NCBI GenBank assembly: GCA_016845285.1
Contig: JAERSX010000158.1
Location: 1 to 17,068 of the forward strand
DNA from: Deltaproteobacteria bacterium
GTDB taxonomy: Bacteria > Myxococcota_A > UBA796 > UBA2385
Direction of reading: 5' to 3'
DNA length: 17,068 nucleotides
A program made the position numbers and the translations under genes. Position 1 is the first letter of the stretch. Each line of letters opens with the position of its first letter. Below are positions 16,349 to 17,068 of this stretch, piece by piece. The notes under the pieces were generated by a model. The model searched no databases. It was not told the DNA's origin and saw only the letters and a program-made list of their open reading frames with translations.

Positions 16349-17068
16349 TGAGCGGTGTCCGGCGAGGGCGGGTGCGACCCCTGAGCGTCGCTCCCATGAT
16401 GGACCGCAGTGATCGTCACTTCAGGGTGTTTCTACGTCACCTGTCGCGGCACACGCTGCTCTACACGGAGATGGTCCACGCTCGGGCCGTGCTGCAGGGC
16501 GATCGCGAGCGCTTGCTGGGTTTCGATCCTGAGGAGGGTCCACTGGCCCTCCAGCTGGGCGGTGACGATCCGGTTGCCCTCGCCGAGGCTGCGCGGATCG
16601 CCGAAGACCTTGGCTACGACGAGATCAACCTCAATGTGGGTTGCCCGTCCTCGCGGGTGCAGAGCGGGAATTTTGGAGTCTGCCTCATGGGTCAGCCGGA
16701 TCGGGTGGCCGAGGCTGTGGCGGCCATGCGATCGGCAGTGTCGCTCCCGGTCACCGTGAAGCACCGCATCGGGTTCGACGACCGAGACTCCTATGCCCAC
16801 ATGCTCGAGTTCGTTGACCGCGTCGCGGCAGCGGGATGTGTGCACTTCACGGTCCACGCCCGAAAGGCCTGGCTCAAGGGCCTGAGCCCCAAGGAGAACC
16901 GGAACATTCCGCCCTTGCGACCTGAGGAGGTGGTGCGCCTGAAGGAGGAGCGTCCAGATCTGGTCATCGAGCTCAACGGCGGAATTCGTGATCTCGACAC
17001 CACCGCAGCCTGGCTGAGCTCCGTCGACGCCGTGATGATCGGGCGGGCCGCTTGGGACGATCCCTACC
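16348..17068 (+). CDS. dusA: tRNA dihydrouridine synthase, 3' end outside the window
   Basis: 240 codons are open to the right edge; a typical DusA has about 320-340 residues, so some 90 are missing. It reduces uridine to dihydrouridine in tRNA using FMN and NADPH. Motifs in order: SVAPMMDRSDRHFR (13-26), YTEMVHARA, LQLGGDDP, NLNVGCPSSRVQSGNFG (94-110) with the presumed catalytic Cys99, and VHARKAWLKGLSPKENR followed by PPLRPEEV, the DusA-type signature. ELNGGI and VMIGRAAWDDPY mark the phosphate-binding end of the barrel. The ATG at 16348 overlaps the sigma-54 activator stop (TGATG) and has no Shine-Dalgarno of its own, so it is likely coupled. The first 12 or so residues (MSGVRRGRVRPL) are basic and precede the usual start of family similarity. 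Confidence 0.93.

Overview
This 17 kb, high-GC window looks like chromosomal DNA of a Myxococcota (delta-proteobacterial) bacterium. The lineage is inferred from several traits together: an FHA-containing sigma-54 activator, kinase-like signalling proteins lacking catalytic residues, a TonB-dependent receptor with a carboxypeptidase-regulatory-like N-terminal domain, many secreted proteins and lipoproteins, and a matrixin-type protease ending in a Cys / hydrophobic helix / Arg-run tail like MYXO-CTERM. There is no rRNA marker, so the species is unknown. No insertion sequence, prophage, CRISPR array, tRNA or rRNA gene was seen. Genes are tightly packed, often overlapping by 1-11 bp.

Layout. 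(1) 1-2149, minus strand: a three-gene operon encoding a secreted protein of unknown function, a secreted/anchored zinc metalloprotease with a PKD domain, and the start of a third exported protein cut by the window edge. (2) 2150-2503: a divergent control region. (3) 2504-7036, plus strand: a TonB-dependent outer-membrane receptor followed by two acidic lipoproteins in overlapping frames, closed by a hairpin. This resembles a receptor plus surface-lipoprotein uptake or scaffold unit of unknown substrate. (4) 9929-7150, minus strand: a CCA-adding enzyme/poly(A) polymerase family gene coupled to a secreted protein of unknown function. (5) 10035-10586, plus strand: an exported thioredoxin-fold protein with no cysteine at all. 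(6) 12141-10642, minus strand: a pseudokinase-like domain with a four-Cys zinc-ribbon-like insertion fused to an intact PPM/PP2C phosphatase. (7) 12232-13440, plus strand: tgt (queuosine tRNA-guanine transglycosylase). (8) 14667-13465, minus strand: a second kinase-like protein without catalytic residues and with a C-terminal membrane anchor. (9) 14732-16348, plus strand: an FHA-FHA-AAA+-Fis sigma-54 activator overlapping by 1 bp the start of dusA (tRNA dihydrouridine synthase), which runs off the right edge.

Two themes stand out. The first is a signalling cluster (phosphatase-pseudokinase, membrane pseudokinase, FHA/sigma-54 regulator) within about 6 kb. It could form a phosphothreonine-responsive circuit, although no active kinase is visible here. 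The second is three tRNA maturation/modification genes (cca-type, tgt, dusA) interleaved with regulators and exported proteins. The most plausible under-described units are the receptor/lipoprotein operon and the pseudokinase signalling cluster. Function is inferred from sequence motifs only.
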